Shown in pieces: positions 7,661-15,966 of a DNA stretch of 64,000 bases (positions are counted from its first letter, which is position 1; each line of letters opens with the position of its first letter). The notes under the pieces were generated by a model. The model saw only the letters and a list, made by a program, of their open reading frames with translations. It searched no databases and was not told the origin of the DNA. A program made the position numbers and the translations under genes. The DNA comes from CAWGCA01 sp963820955 (GTDB taxonomy: Bacteria; Pseudomonadota; Gammaproteobacteria; Chromatiales; Chromatiaceae), in NCBI GenBank assembly GCA_963820955.1, contig CAWGCA010000053.1, forward strand, positions 20,445 to 84,444. Reading direction: 5' to 3'.

Positions 7661-9334
7661 TCAGCGGGCGCTCTTGCCCTTGAGCAGCGCCTCGGGATGG
7701 CGCTCCAGGTAATCCGCCATGTTTCGGATCGAGCGGATTGCGGCCTGGAGTTCCTCCAGGGTCCGCACCAGCTGTCCGCCCAGGGGTCCGCTGCCGGAGG
7801 CCGCCGCATCGAGGGATTCGACCAGATGCTGGGTATCCTGGCTGGCCTGGGTGACCGCGGTCATCAGGGTGCCGGCCTTACCGTCCATGATGACGAGCAG
7901 GCTGTCGAGCCGGGCGAGGGCGGAGTCGAGGGAGGTCAGCGTCCGCTTTAACTCAGCATTGTTGACCAGCCGGCTGGCCCCGGCGGTGGCCTGCTCCAGA
8001 TTGCTGCCGATCTCTTCAATCGGGAGTTTTTCCAGTTTTGAAAGGATCCTGGCGACACTGTCGGTCAGCGCCTCCAGCTTACCGGAGACCGTTGGGAAGA
8101 CCGGTGTGCCCTCGAAATACGTGATTTCCGCCGGCGCCGCGTCCTCGACGATATCGAGTTCCACAAACAGTTGTCCGGTCAACAGATTGCCGGTCTGCAA
8201 CCTGGCCCGAAGTCCACGTTCGACCCAGATCTCCATACGGTCCGCCTTGCCGGCATCCGGTGGCATCGTCTCGTCCGGATAAAAAGGAATCCTTTGCGGT
8301 TCCAGATCCATCTTGACCGCAATAAAGGTGTTGCCATTTTCTGCATCGGGATGGAATCCGATCTCCTTCACCGTACCTAGACGGATGCCCCGGTACTCCA
8401 CTGGGGCGCCTACGGAAAGGCCGCGCACGCTGTCCGTGAAATGGAGCAGATAGGGCACGGTGATCGTGATCTCCCGTTGTTCGCTCGCTTCCCGATCCTC
8501 GAACAGGGTGAACTGGGTACCCGCCGGCGCCGGCTCGCCGACCTCAGCCTCGCGGGGTGTTTCAAACGCGATACCACCGGCAAGGATGGATGTCATCGAC
8601 CCGGTGTTCACCTTCAACCCCTGGGTGCTGAGTTCCACATCCACCCCCGACGCGTTCCAGAAACGGGTTCCCTTCCGCACATATTGGTTATGGGGGGCGT
8701 GTATGAAAATCTCTATTTCTACATAGCTGTGGTCATCCGCCAGTTGGTGTTTGGTCACTTCACCGACATTGATCTGGCGAAACAGCACCGGGGATCCCTG
8801 GCTGAGCGAACCGAGATCCGGTGATTTCAGCCTGTAGCGGGAACCCGGCGTGTTGGAAAAGACATTGGGGGGCGCTTCCAGTCCTACATGATCGCGCTTG
8901 AACTCCCCCTTTTCCGCCAGGTCCACCCCGATATAGGCACCGCTGAGCAGGGTGCCGATGCCACTCACTCCGCCGGCGCCAATACGGGGACGGACCACCC
9001 AGAATTTGATGTTCTTCGTCATCCAGGGCTTGGCCTCGGGGACCATCTCGATGGTGAGAAGGACGCCGGTACCATCTTCTTTGATATCCACACTCTGGAC
9101 TACCCCGACCTGCACATCTAAATATTTGACCTTGGTCTTATTTTCCTCGATCCCTTCTGCGGTGTTGAAGCTGATGACGATAGTCGGGCCGGTTTCCTGC
9201 AGGGTCTTGTAGACCAGCCAGCCGCCGATCAACACGGCCACCAGTGGCAGCAACCATACAATAGAGATTCCTTTCTTTCCTTCCTCCAACTCCGCTTCCG
9301 GCAGGGCATTGAATCGGGTTTGCTCTTCACTCAT
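7661..9334 (-). CDS. pqiB: PqiB, MCE-domain intermembrane transport protein
   Basis: This is a 557-residue protein with one N-terminal membrane helix (GISIVWLLPLVAVLIGGWLVYKTL, about residues 22-45) followed by three MCE domains (about 45-150, 160-280 and 290-400) and a long C-terminal helical region. This is the PqiB architecture: a hexameric periplasmic tube thought to carry lipids between inner and outer membranes. Recurrent MCE signatures such as VKYLDVQVGVV, VLFRQINVGEV and VEYRGIRLGTV mark each domain start. The start overlaps the stop of the downstream pqiA half by eight bases. The length is close to the 546 residues of E. coli PqiB. Confidence 0.95.
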   Translation of the reverse strand: MSEEQTRFNALPEAELEEGKKGISIVWLLPLVAVLIGGWLVYKTLQETGPTIVISFNTAEGIEENKTKVKYLDVQVGVVQSVDIKEDGTGVLLTIEMVPEAKPWMTKNIKFWVVRPRIGAGGVSGIGTLLSGAYIGVDLAEKGEFKRDHVGLEAPPNVFSNTPGSRYRLKSPDLGSLSQGSPVLFRQINVGEVTKHQLADDHSYVEIEIFIHAPHNQYVRKGTRFWNASGVDVELSTQGLKVNTGSMTSILAGGIAFETPREAEVGEPAPAGTQFTLFEDREASEQREITITVPYLLHFTDSVRGLSVGAPVEYRGIRLGTVKEIGFHPDAENGNTFIAVKMDLEPQRIPFYPDETMPPDAGKADRMEIWVERGLRARLQTGNLLTGQLFVELDIVEDAAPAEITYFEGTPVFPTVSGKLEALTDSVARILSKLEKLPIEEIGSNLEQATAGASRLVNNAELKRTLTSLDSALARLDSLLVIMDGKAGTLMTAVTQASQDTQHLVESLDAAASGSGPLGGQLVRTLEELQAAIRSIRNMADYLERHPEALLKGKSAR

Positions 9335-9962
9335 GATCTTTCAGCTGCTCCTGATGATCCCAGATCAATCTGGGGTCGAACGACATGGCGGCAATCATGG
9401 TCAGGATGACCACCGCGGAAAATGCCAGGGCGCCAAACCCCGGATCTATCTCGGCCAGGTTGCCCAGGTGCACCAGCGCCACCATCAGGGCGACTACGAA
9501 GACATCCACCATTGACCAGCGCCCCACCAGTTCCGTGAGCCGGTAAAGAATGGTTCGCTCCCGATGGCGCACCAGGCTGTGCCTCTGCACGGAAAAGAGC
9601 AGATAAGCGAGGGCGATCATCTTGAGCAGCGGGACTATGACACTGGCGATGAAGATTATCAGCGCCAGCGGCCAGTCGCCGTGCTTCAGGAAGTACACGA
9701 CCCCGCTCATAATGGTGTCTCCCTGGGTGTTTCCCAGGGAGGTGGCATACATCACGGGCAGGGCATTCGCCGGTATATACATCAAGACCGCGGTGATGAG
9801 CAGGGCCCAGGAACGCACAATGCTGTTCGGTTTGCGGAAATGGAGCGCCGAACCGCAGCGCGGACAGTGCAGCCCGTGCCCTGGTTTGGCCCTGACCACC
9901 AGGCCACAGACATGGCATCCCATGAGGCCCTGTTCGGCGGCACGGTAGCCCCGACAACTCAT
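9327..9962 (-). CDS. pqiA: PqiA-like membrane protein, C-terminal half
   Basis: ATG at 9960-9962 overlaps the stop of the preceding half-gene (ATGA). The 211-residue product begins with a rubredoxin-like zinc site, CHVCGLVVRAKPGHGLHCPRCG, then four membrane helices of the PqiA domain, including MYIPANALPVMY and GRWSMVDVFVV. In E. coli PqiA these two PqiA domains are in one 417-residue chain; here they are separate genes. The protein should sit in the inner membrane with PqiB and support the MCE transporter. An upstream in-frame codon would add eight unlikely residues. Confidence 0.9.
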   Translation of the reverse strand: MSCRGYRAAEQGLMGCHVCGLVVRAKPGHGLHCPRCGSALHFRKPNSIVRSWALLITAVLMYIPANALPVMYATSLGNTQGDTIMSGVVYFLKHGDWPLALIIFIASVIVPLLKMIALAYLLFSVQRHSLVRHRERTILYRLTELVGRWSMVDVFVVALMVALVHLGNLAEIDPGFGALAFSAVVILTMIAAMSFDPRLIWDHQEQLKDHE

Positions 9963-10576
9963 GTCCGCCACTCCAGTCGATCCCACAGCAGGTGGGGCTC
10001 AAGCCGCGCCGTGGCGGCGGCGAAAAAGAAGATCAGGGCGGTATAGGCGTAGAGTCCGGGGCCGAAGACCACATCCGCCATACCCATTAACTTGACCAGT
10101 GACACCAGGACACCCAGCATGAAGACATCCAGCATTCCCCATGGCTGTATCCTGCTGATCCAGATCAGGGCGGTGCGGAGGAAAGGGAGCCGCAATCCAA
10201 GGCGCAGAGAAATCAACACATAGAGGATGAGCAGCATGATCATGGCCGGCCCGGCCACGCTGGTCACGCCGACCACGGCCGCCAACGCGGTCATGTCCGC
10301 CTGGTGGAGGGCCCAGGCGGCACCAGAGAGAGTGGTCTGCTGGGTCTGACCGGCAATATGCAGGGTGACCAGTGGAAAGGCGTTCGCAACCAGGAAAAGG
10401 ATCAGCGAGCTGATGGTGAGGGCGAGGGGCGTATCTATACCCCCCCGGGGATTGGCGTAGAGGCGTCCGCCACAGCAGACACAACGCGCAACATGGCCGG
10501 GTGGCAGCCTGCTTACCTGCTGCAGGGCATCACACTCGTGACAGGCGATCATATCGGCGGCGTTTGTTATTTCCAT
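9959..10576 (-). CDS. pqiA: PqiA-like membrane protein, N-terminal half
   Basis: This 205-residue inner-membrane protein is the first gene of the split pqiA-pqiA-pqiB operon. It has two CxxC pairs near the N-terminus (CHECDALQQ and CVCCGGRLY) as in the PqiA zinc ribbon. A PqiA domain of four helices follows, with LFLVANAFPLVTL and IQPWGMLDVFMLGVLVSLVK. The second half follows with a 4-base overlap, which should give stoichiometric translation. The split could be ancestral or derived by fission; the sequence alone does not tell. Confidence 0.9.
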   Translation of the reverse strand: MEITNAADMIACHECDALQQVSRLPPGHVARCVCCGGRLYANPRGGIDTPLALTISSLILFLVANAFPLVTLHIAGQTQQTTLSGAAWALHQADMTALAAVVGVTSVAGPAMIMLLILYVLISLRLGLRLPFLRTALIWISRIQPWGMLDVFMLGVLVSLVKLMGMADVVFGPGLYAYTALIFFFAAATARLEPHLLWDRLEWRT

Positions 10577-10729
10577 CAGCGGTTTTTCTTCAAAGCTACG
10601 ACACCAATACGCTTAAAAATTCATAACTATAACTTGGGACTTCGAACGACCCTGCCCTGGCATCCCTGATCGATCGGATATGGATCACCCTGTTTTGTAT
10701 AAAGCAAACCTCGAACTATATTAAGCTTC

Positions 10730-10735
10730 TATAAT
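10730..10735 (+). promoter_or_regulatory. Candidate -10 box for the 85-aa secreted protein gene
   Basis: A consensus TATAAT lies 43 bases before the ATG at 10778 in a markedly AT-rich stretch (about 10690-10745). No good -35 hexamer is seen at the usual distance, so this is a tentative call. Confidence 0.3.
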
Positions 10736-10777
10736 TAAAATTGATTTCTGGTCGTAAGACTAGCAGGAGCTCGAACA

Positions 10778-11035
10778 ATGAACAAATGCACTGCATTATT
10801 GTGTGCAACCCTCCTCTGTCTAGCCCAGACGAACACAACCCTTTCGGACAAAGCTATTGATACGAGCAGCCCGGACAATTCGCGCAATACTGTGCAGGCG
10901 GGATCCGACAGCTCGCGCGACAAACGACCCACCAACACTCAGGAAACCGACCGTCGTTATCAGGATGAAGAGATCCGGAATGCTGAGCCACCGCCGGTGC
11001 GGGTACGTAATCAACCGAACCCTGGCCCCCGCTGA
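10778..11035 (+). CDS. Small secreted hypothetical protein, 85 aa
   Basis: The ATG is preceded by AGGAGC at a workable distance. The N-terminus is a plausible export signal (KCTALLCATLLCLAQTNT). The rest is strongly hydrophilic and low in complexity: Asp, Ser, Asn, Arg and Pro dominate, ending VRVRNQPNPGPR. No domain is recognised. It is probably an intrinsically disordered periplasmic or secreted peptide, if expressed. It stands alone between the pqi operon and a repeat-rich stretch, so it looks like an accessory or orphan gene. Confidence 0.5.
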   Translation: MNKCTALLCATLLCLAQTNTTLSDKAIDTSSPDNSRNTVQAGSDSSRDKRPTNTQETDRRYQDEEIRNAEPPPVRVRNQPNPGPR

Positions 11036-11053
11036 AAGAATCCAGCAAATAGC

Positions 11054-11272
11054 AATGGCACTGACTTAAGCCAAGAAAACCGTCATTCCGGGCGGAACGA
11101 AGTGGAGACCCGGAGCAGTGGTGCAGGGAAGCACCGTTCACGAACCTAAGGATGGAATCCAGTTTGCTCAAATTCCGCACATTCTGGATTCCCGCTACCG
11201 GATCAAGTCCGGCACAGGCTCCGCGGGAATGACGCTATTACCACTCATTTTGGCTAAAAAGTCAGTGCCATT
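11054..11272. repeat. Outer inverted repeat enclosing a MITE-like element
   Basis: The left arm 11054-11067 (AATGGCACTGACTT) and right arm 11259-11272 (AAGTCAGTGCCATT) are perfect 14-base inverted complements. Matching extends inward through AGCCAA near 11069-11074 and TTGGCT at 11250-11255. The arms resemble insertion-sequence or MITE termini. No transposase is present. The interior is filled by the separate GTCATTCC element at 11081-11234, so two short elements appear nested. Confidence 0.6.
11081..11234. repeat. MITE-like repeat, copy 1
   Basis: This 154-bp element is bounded by CGTCATTCC and GGAATGACG. It contains GGAGCAGTGGTGCAGGGAAGCACC and CCTAAGGATGGAATCCA segments that recur almost unchanged in the copy at 12623-12752. 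Non-coding; it probably forms a folded structure when transcribed. Confidence 0.75.
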
Positions 11273-11571
11273 CCAGCTAATAGTGCTGAAGCAAACCGTC
11301 GGGATTAATCTGCCCCCCCGCACGGCTACGACCCCCTCCAAGTCAGGAGCATGAGCGGGATTTAGAAACCTGATTGACAGTTGTCATGGACCCGGTCAGC
11401 TCACTGTTTTATAAGGGTCAGTGGTATGCACCAGAATGGAGAATACCCAGCCGAGTTCAATCAGACACGCCAAAAAAGAAGTAACAGTCAACTGTGTCCA
11501 GCACCGTCTTTGGCGGGTGGATTCTCAATGCATGCCATCAACGGTTATTCTGAATATATGGAGGATTCATC

Positions 11572-12405
11572 GTGAGAACAAGACTCAATCTTATTGCAGG
11601 TATATTTACCGCCGCTGCCCTGGCGACCGGCGCCGGAACAGTCTTCGCCAGCAGCCAGGAGGACGATGGAAATTTCTGCATGGATGTAGAAATCGAACCC
11701 TTTCACCTGATGCCCGATGGCTCCTGTACGGTCAGAGACTATTTTGACGGCGAACTGCAGGAGATGTTCTATCCCTTTACCGAAAAGGATCACCTCTTCA
11801 ACTGCGAGGTCTTTGGTCCCGCAATACCTATGCCATTCGGTGATGTACCCGCCTCCGTCGCCACTCCCTCTGAAGCCCCGATTGTTGGCACCATCGGGGG
11901 ATATCCGTTCGAGGCCGATCTGATGTGCGCCAGCCTCACCAACTGGTACCAGGAGTGGTGCCCCGACCCTAGTGTCCCAGAAAAGTGCTTTCAAATGATG
12001 CAACCCTTCATGGGTTTCGATCAGCCGTACCCGAGAGTCACGGAGGTTTCCCTGTTTGACGGCGCGGTCACTGTGCAAAAAGGCAAAAACAAGACCATTC
12101 CCCTTGTGATGGCAACCCGCGCCTCGGGTATCACCCATGTCGAAGACCTGTCAGCACCCCTGGTAGGTGCTTCATTCACCCATGACCTGCTCGGCATGGT
12201 GACCTATGACGCTGATGATGAAGATGAGCTGGAACTGAAGACCCTGGACGGCAGTGTCGATCTGCTGCTGCAGGGCCATATCTTTTTCCCTGGCCCTGTC
12301 TCTGACGATGATAAGGCAGCAAGGGTCAAAGGCACCATCTGCAGCAAGGATCTCTACAAGATGCTCAATGGAAAAGGCAAAAAAAAGGGGCGGGATGACG
12401 ACTGA
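11572..12405 (+). CDS. Secreted hypothetical protein, 277 aa
   Basis: GTG at 11572 follows a good ribosome binding site (GGAGG, seven bases upstream). The product has a signal peptide (MRTRLNLIAGIFTAAALATGAGTVFA). A mature region with several Cys (FCMDV, GSCTV, FNCEV, MCASL, EWCPD, EKCFQ, TICSK) suggests periplasmic disulfides. The C-terminus is a basic-acidic tail, KGKKKGRDDD. A rho-independent terminator lies 36 bases after the stop, so the gene is monocistronic. I do not recognise a family. The repeated Cys and export point to a secreted or periplasmic role. Confidence 0.7.
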   Translation: MRTRLNLIAGIFTAAALATGAGTVFASSQEDDGNFCMDVEIEPFHLMPDGSCTVRDYFDGELQEMFYPFTEKDHLFNCEVFGPAIPMPFGDVPASVATPSEAPIVGTIGGYPFEADLMCASLTNWYQEWCPDPSVPEKCFQMMQPFMGFDQPYPRVTEVSLFDGAVTVQKGKNKTIPLVMATRASGITHVEDLSAPLVGASFTHDLLGMVTYDADDEDELELKTLDGSVDLLLQGHIFFPGPVSDDDKAARVKGTICSKDLYKMLNGKGKKKGRDDD

Positions 12406-12440
12406 TTCATCCGTACCCAAGTCCACTTTACGTTAAAACT

Positions 12441-12470
12441 AAAGGGGGGCTGATACCCCCCCTTTTTTTA
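12441..12470 (+). terminator. Rho-independent terminator of the 277-aa secreted protein gene
   Basis: A G6 stem pairs with C6-7 around the loop CTGATA and is followed by seven T. It lies just downstream of the stop at 12405 in the right orientation. Confidence 0.9.
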
Positions 12471-12622
12471 ACCCGGCAAGTGTATAGACAACTTTTTTGT
12501 CATTCTGACGCAAGCCAGAACCCATCAGATATATATAAATTACGGCCTACACTGAAATCATTCCTATTCCATTGCCGGGAAAATAACCCTGCAGCGATCG
12601 GTTAGGGAATCTCGGATTTAAT

Positions 12623-12752
12623 CGTCATTCCGGACGAAGCGTAGCGTAGATCCGGAGCAGTGGTGCAGGGATGCACCGGTTACGGACCTAAGGATGGAAT
12701 CCATTATGTGTATTCAATAGCTTACTGGATCCCGGCCTGCGCCGGGATGACG
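12623..12752. repeat. MITE-like repeat, copy 2
   Basis: This 130-bp element starts CGTCATTCCGG and ends CCGGGATGACG (10 of 11 inverted match). It shares the GGAGCAGTGGTGCAGGGATGCACC core and CCTAAGGATGGAATCCA with copy 1. Its right end, CCCGGCCTGCGCCGGG, is itself a hairpin. Confidence 0.75.
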
Positions 12753-12780
12753 GAGTACGAATAAATCAGAGGTTACCTTA

Positions 12781-12808
12781 GTGGATCCCGGCCTGCGCCG
12801 GGATGACA
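12781..12808. repeat. Solitary right end of the MITE-like repeat
   Basis: A second copy of TGGATCCCGGCCTGCGCCGGG plus ATGAC follows copy 2 after about 30 bases. It can form the stem ATCCCGGC/GCCGGGAT. It lies 25 bases beyond the 3' end of the leftward Nfn-like gene and may act as its terminator or mRNA-end stabiliser, although no T run follows. Confidence 0.6.
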
Positions 12809-12832
12809 CAATGGAAATGAATTATAGTTTCC

Positions 12833-15739
12833 TTAGGCCAACCCGTGGCGCGCCACATTCTCATCCTCCTGCTTCTTAAACTGCAGGAAGCGGGGCAGGA
12901 ATTTGTCCCATTCGATGATATGGGCGTCGAGTTCGGGTCCATCGATACAGGCATGCTTACGGACCATTTTGCCATCGAGCTTCACCGGCACCATACAGGC
13001 GCCGCACATGCCGGTGGCATCCACCATGATGGAGTTGAGGCTGGCGACTGTCTTCACACCATAGGGCTTGGTCAGATCACTGACCGCCTGCATCATCATC
13101 GGCGGCCCGATGGTTACCACCTCGCCGATCGGGCGACCGGTGCCGGCCTTCATCTGCTCCAGCATCTCCCCCAGGGGAGCGGTGACAAAACCGCCGATGC
13201 CGAAACTCCCGTCATTGGTGGTGTAGATGACATCCAGAAGATCTGGGTACTCGGCCTGCAGCAACCCGATACGCTGATCCTCCCCGGCCCAGAACATCAA
13301 CTCCTTGGTGCGGAAACCGGAGATCAGGGTGACGTGGTTCCCCATGCGGAGGTGCTCGCGCATGATCGGATAGACCGGCGGCAGACCAACGCCACCGGCG
13401 GTGAACACCACCGTCTCACCCTGCTCATAACGGTGCAGCTGACTGGGTAGACCGAGAGGCCCGGCAATGCCGGTGAAGACATCCCCCACCTCCATCCTGT
13501 TCATCATCATGGAACTGCTGCCCAAACCCTGAATGACCAGGTCGATGGTGCCCTGCTCCACATCCCAATCCGCCAGGGTCAGCGGGATAAGCTCGCCCTT
13601 CTCCCAGGCCAGCACCCGAACGAACTGACCCGCCTTGGCCGCCTTGGCGACCAGTGGAGAGTGCACGACGAATTCGACGATGCCTTCCGCCAGCTCGATT
13701 TTTTCGACAATCTTCTGGGGAGTCTGCCCCTTTTCCGTATAGCGCTCGGCGCTGGCCACCAGAGATTTGATCTCGCTCAGGGAGAAGGGGATCTCACCCG
13801 CGATCTCACGGGCCGCCGCCTGACCATCTCCAGCCGCCTTGATGGCGGTGGAGCCGCCGCGGTTGGCGTCGCCGCCGGTGAACACCCCGTCCACCGAGGT
13901 CTCATGGGTACCGGACTTGATCTCGATGGTGCCCCATTTGCTGGTCTTGAGTTCGGGCTCCGCATCCTTGACGATGGGATTCGAGGAATTACCCAGCGCC
14001 ATGATCACCAGATCCACCCGCATCTCCTCGGTTTTTCCGGTGGCGAGAGGACGTCGACGGCCCGATGCATCCGGCTCACCCAATTCCATGATATCGAGCA
14101 TCGTATGGGTTACAAAGTGGGTTTTGTCATTACCGATGAACTCCTGGGGCGCCCGCAGTACCTTGAGCTGAATACCCTCTTCCAGGGCATGGTGCAGCTC
14201 TTCCACCCGCACCGGCATCTCGTCCTGGGTACGACGATAGACAATGGTGACATTCCCCCCCAACCGGCAGGCGGTGCGCGCCGCATCCATGGCGGTATTG
14301 CCGCCGCCGATGACGATCACCTGTTTACCCTTGGTCTCCGGCAGCGGGGTCTCATACCCCTCCTCGTGCGCCTTCATCAGATTGACCCGGGTCAGAAATT
14401 CATTGGCCGAAAGGATGCCGAGCAGGTGCTCGCCGGGGACGTTCATGAAACGGGGCAGACCGGCGCCCGTGCCGATGAAGATTTTCCAGAATCCAGCCCG
14501 CTTGAGCGATTCCAGGGTAGCGGTCTTGCCGACGATAAAGTTGGTAACGAATTTGCCGCCCATCTGTTTGATCTTCTTGACCACGTCATCGATCAACTCA
14601 TTGGGAAGACGGAACTCCGGTATGCCATAACGCAGGACCCCACCAAGCTGATGGAAGGCCTCGAACACGGTCACCGGGTAACCCTCTTTGGCCAGCAGAT
14701 AGGCATTGATCATACCCGCGGGGCCAGAGCCCACCACCGCGATCGGAGGCCTGTCCGCCTTGGCCCAGGGATTGGTGAAATCAGGCATCTCGAAGTTGGC
14801 ATCCGGATTGAGCACCTTTTCGCTCTGCGGCAGATACCACTCCAACTGGCCAATCTCGATGGGGCGCTCGTTATGGGTGCAGACCCCCTGACACTGAATC
14901 TCCTGGGGACAGACCCGACCGGTGACATTGGGCAGGGGATTGGATTCCTTAATCAGCTGGAAGGCCTGTTCGAACTTGCCTTCTCCCATCAGGTGCAGCA
15001 TCTCGGGGATATGGATCTTGACCGGGCAGCCGCCGGTGTTTTCTCCCCTATCCATCACCGGGAGACCGAGCTCGCAGGGGCGGTCGTCGCACTGCTTGTC
15101 GCGCAGCACCTCCAACCAGACCAGTAGTTCCACCTCGCGGTAGCTGTAGCCAAGCCCCATGTAGCCCAGGTATCCCTGGTTGACCAGGTCGAAGTCCTTG
15201 GCCCGTTCGTGCGGTGGACGGATGTAGGGAGGAATACTGTTGCGGCCGGGCCAATCCTCGGAGAGCCCCTTGAACATCGGATAGCGGTCTGCGAGATAGT
15301 GGTCTAAGGCACGTACGAATTTGCGTTTGAATTTGAGCGGAATATTCCAGAGAAAGCGCAGCAGCAGGGTGCCCATGTCGCCGCCCTTGAGGAGCAGACT
15401 CCACAGGATATGGGTAAAGTCCTCTCCCAGCTCTTCCTGCTGGAACTCCCAGGCGATGGCACTCATGCCCTCGTTTATAAACACCTGATGAAAGAACTGC
15501 GGGTCATTCACCAGACGCTTCTGCAGCAGTCCGACCTGTTTCTGAAACAGCGCGACCGACTCGCTGTGTTCCAACTCCCTGATTTCCTGGCTGGCATCCT
15601 CGATATGGTGCCGGCTGGACTCGATCTCCATACTCGCCTGGTAGTAGCGTGCTACGTCCTCTCGATGATAGGCGCAGGAGGGATTAGGGTTGGTACTGCT
15701 TCCTGCCACTGGGGGCTGCTCTTCAATAGATTGCGACAT
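12833..15739 (-). CDS. Nfn-like fused NADPH/NADH:ferredoxin oxidoreductase (GltD-type plus SudB/NfnA-type domains)
   Basis: This 968-residue flavo-iron-sulfur fusion has three parts. Residues 1-220 are a helical extension I do not recognise. Residues about 230-640 are GltD/NfnB-like: Cys-rich 4Fe-4S segments (GGCPVKIHIPE, then CPQEIQCQGVC), a FAD fold VVGSGPAGM near 338 and a nucleotide site VIGGGNTAMDAARTACRLG near 475. Residues 655-940 are ferredoxin-reductase-like (NfnA/SudB), ending in the 2Fe-2S Cys set CGACMVPV and HACIDGP. In separate-subunit relatives this pair couples NADH, NADPH and ferredoxin, or reduces polysulfide. It follows the PFOR gene in the same direction after 227 bp, so it may equilibrate PFOR ferredoxin with NAD(P)H. 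Confidence 0.88.
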   Translation of the reverse strand: MSQSIEEQPPVAGSSTNPNPSCAYHREDVARYYQASMEIESSRHHIEDASQEIRELEHSESVALFQKQVGLLQKRLVNDPQFFHQVFINEGMSAIAWEFQQEELGEDFTHILWSLLLKGGDMGTLLLRFLWNIPLKFKRKFVRALDHYLADRYPMFKGLSEDWPGRNSIPPYIRPPHERAKDFDLVNQGYLGYMGLGYSYREVELLVWLEVLRDKQCDDRPCELGLPVMDRGENTGGCPVKIHIPEMLHLMGEGKFEQAFQLIKESNPLPNVTGRVCPQEIQCQGVCTHNERPIEIGQLEWYLPQSEKVLNPDANFEMPDFTNPWAKADRPPIAVVGSGPAGMINAYLLAKEGYPVTVFEAFHQLGGVLRYGIPEFRLPNELIDDVVKKIKQMGGKFVTNFIVGKTATLESLKRAGFWKIFIGTGAGLPRFMNVPGEHLLGILSANEFLTRVNLMKAHEEGYETPLPETKGKQVIVIGGGNTAMDAARTACRLGGNVTIVYRRTQDEMPVRVEELHHALEEGIQLKVLRAPQEFIGNDKTHFVTHTMLDIMELGEPDASGRRRPLATGKTEEMRVDLVIMALGNSSNPIVKDAEPELKTSKWGTIEIKSGTHETSVDGVFTGGDANRGGSTAIKAAGDGQAAAREIAGEIPFSLSEIKSLVASAERYTEKGQTPQKIVEKIELAEGIVEFVVHSPLVAKAAKAGQFVRVLAWEKGELIPLTLADWDVEQGTIDLVIQGLGSSSMMMNRMEVGDVFTGIAGPLGLPSQLHRYEQGETVVFTAGGVGLPPVYPIMREHLRMGNHVTLISGFRTKELMFWAGEDQRIGLLQAEYPDLLDVIYTTNDGSFGIGGFVTAPLGEMLEQMKAGTGRPIGEVVTIGPPMMMQAVSDLTKPYGVKTVASLNSIMVDATGMCGACMVPVKLDGKMVRKHACIDGPELDAHIIEWDKFLPRFLQFKKQEDENVARHGLA

Positions 15740-15966
15740 GTTGTTGCCTCTTGATTTCGTTCATAACCCGGAAGCTCCCTTCCGGGCTGAGAAACTCCGC
15801 CATTCAATCACCAGTGAGGACGCCGCTGAGACGCCGGTTCGCATCCCAGAGGCTGTTCCTGCGGGGCACCAAGGGACACAACCAGCATTGAATCTGTGCT
15901 TGGTTGTAAATCTACCGGGGCTTGCCTGACCAATTACCCCATCCCAAGCCTCGCTGGTTATCCCTC

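Noticed and set aside
13661..15127. Rightward 488-codon frame
   Set aside because: Antisense to the Nfn-like gene, with no recognisable motif or ribosome site.
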